From Acinetobacter bohemicus ANC 3994 (GTDB taxonomy: Bacteria; Pseudomonadota; Gammaproteobacteria; Pseudomonadales; Moraxellaceae), in the NCBI RefSeq assembly GCF_000367925.1, contig NZ_KB849174.1, positions 1 through 6,420 on the forward strand: DNA of 6,420 nt, written 5' to 3'. The translations under genes and the position numbers were made by a program. Below, one piece after another: positions 5,792 through 6,420 of this stretch. How positions within the stretch are numbered: the stretch's first letter is position 1; each line of letters begins with the position of its first letter. The notes under the pieces are model-generated. The model was given only the letters and a program-made list of their open reading frames with translations, made no database searches and had not been told where the DNA came from.

Positions 5792-6232
5792 TCAGCTAAT
5801 AAAGCACTTCATTACCAATCTACCCCATCAACCGGTACAGTTAATTTAGCCGCATTTACTGTAGCTGAGTTTAAATCAGCTAGAACTTTAAACTACAGTA
5901 ACTTTCTTCGCGCTGCACACTTTTGTACCAATAATATTCACGAAAAAGTAAAAGCTTTTTATTTCTGATATCCCCAAATAGGCAATGGAAACTCGCCCCT
6001 GCCTCAGATATTACTTTCTGCAAAGACCCAAGTGGATATTATTGGTGAGGCGCTGCATATTACTCAACAAGCCATTGTCAAACTAGGCAATCAGGAAGCA
6101 GATCTTTCTGTTAAAGAAGTCGATGAAATTATTAGCTCGATTTGTGAGGTTGCAAGCCGATTCAATAAAATTACTCAAGAAAGATTACCTGAGCAAATTC
6201 GCTCAGAGACCCTACAAATAATTCAAAGCTGA
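5792..6232 (+). pseudogene. Unrecognised gene interrupted by one in-frame TGA
   Basis: A single reading phase runs from the TAA at 5789-5791 to the TGA at 6230-6232 and is broken only by one TGA at 5966-5968. The first part reads STPSTGTVNLAAFTVAEFKS and onward to HEKVKAFYF; the second starts YPQIGNGNSPLPQILLSAKT and continues to SETLQIIQS. Together they would make a protein of roughly 130-145 residues with a helical, charged C-terminal half. No ATG, GTG or TTG lies in frame at the 5' end, so the start is lost or mutated. The distal part alone could be a 66-residue protein from GTG at 6032, but no Shine-Dalgarno sequence precedes that codon. The most likely reading is a pseudogene with a nonsense mutation; a short functional distal product is the alternative. 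I do not recognise the family. Confidence 0.5.
5856..5901. repeat. Nested inverted repeat
   Basis: TTACTGTAG (5856-5864) and CTACAGTAA (5893-5901) are perfect 9-base inverted repeats. Inside them lie GTTTAAA (5869-5875) and TTTAAAC (5887-5893), and an alternative small dyad TAGCTGA/TCAGCTA (5862-5868 and 5876-5882). A near copy of the outer arm, TACAGTTAA, occurs at 5836-5844, and its complement TTAACTGTA at 665-673. The structure falls inside the interrupted reading frame at 5792-6232, so it may be coincidental, or it may be a binding site. Confidence 0.45.
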
Positions 6233-6325
6233 ATTGAGCACAATATTCATATACTAAATTGAATATAAACCATCTGTATGATTATTAATAAATACTATAT
6301 ATTGTTGTTATTTATCATGAAACAT
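6233..6325. other. AT-rich spacer before the terminal repeat
   Basis: No gene is seen. The end of the preceding frame overlaps a 6-bp hairpin, AATTCA-AAGC-TGAATT (6220-6235), and 6243-6266 holds ATATTCA/TGAATAT with a ten-base loop; neither is followed by a T-run. If the molecule is circular, this spacer continues directly into base 1 and forms one long AT-rich region with 1-240. Confidence 0.5.
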
Positions 6326-6420
6326 TATATCAAAATATAGGTGACTTTTAGAAAACCTAAGACTTAAAATAAAGTGACCAAAACAATATTAAATGATCTA
6401 AATTAATCTAAATTTCACCT
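6326..6420. repeat. 95-bp terminal direct repeat, right copy
   Basis: This is an exact copy of bases 1-95 and ends at the last base of the window. See the left copy for what it implies about circularity. Confidence 0.97.

Noticed and set aside
5966..5968. In-frame TGA as selenocysteine or as a reassigned codon
   Set aside because: hipB uses TGA as a normal stop, hipA and acnA contain no internal TGA, no SECIS-like hairpin directly follows, and the frame also lacks a start codon, so decay is simpler.
1..6420. XerC/XerD (dif or pdif) sites, CRISPR arrays, rRNA or complete tRNA genes
   Set aside because: I searched by eye for TTATGTTAA-like and CGTATAA-like half sites, regularly spaced repeats and full cloverleaf sequences, and found none apart from the isolated tRNA-Gly fragment.

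Overview
The window looks like a low-GC gammaproteobacterial accessory element, most likely from Acinetobacter or a close Moraxellaceae relative. That assignment is inferred from the 918-residue AcnA-type aconitase, the AT-rich intergenic DNA and the IS4-type transposase remnant; no marker gene proves it. The first 95 bases recur exactly as the last 95 bases, with the repeat touching both ends of the window. This is what a circular molecule of about 6,325 bp looks like when its assembly is cut open with an overlap, although a real flanking duplication cannot be excluded.

Layout: 1-781 is an AT-rich stretch without a convincing intact gene. It holds short tandem repeats (71-139), a 21-base piece matching the anticodon arm and variable loop of tRNA-Gly(GCC) at 168-188, and a decayed, ambiguous coding region (about 253-521). 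A complete hipBA toxin-antitoxin operon follows on the plus strand (782-2376), ended by a hairpin terminator that overlaps the hipA stop codon. Positions 2377-2863 hold debris: a reading frame interrupted by one TAA (2406-2618), the first 35 codons of an IS4-family transposase on the minus strand (2654-2761), and half of what appears to be an acnA terminator. A full-length, apparently functional aconitase gene, acnA, lies on the minus strand (2864-5620), convergent with hipBA. Beyond its leader is a second decayed plus-strand reading frame interrupted by one TGA (5792-6232), then AT-rich sequence running into the terminal repeat.

Only three genes look intact: hipB, hipA and acnA. HipB should neutralise the HipA kinase and repress the operon, so the pair could stabilise the DNA that carries it. 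acnA encodes a central TCA-cycle enzyme, an unusual cargo for a small element, and its base composition is richer in GC than the rest. No replication initiator, relaxase, integrase or complete transposase is visible, so how the element is maintained or moved is the main open question. If the ends are joined, the region between the acnA and hipB start codons is about 1.49 kb and is the natural place to look for an origin.
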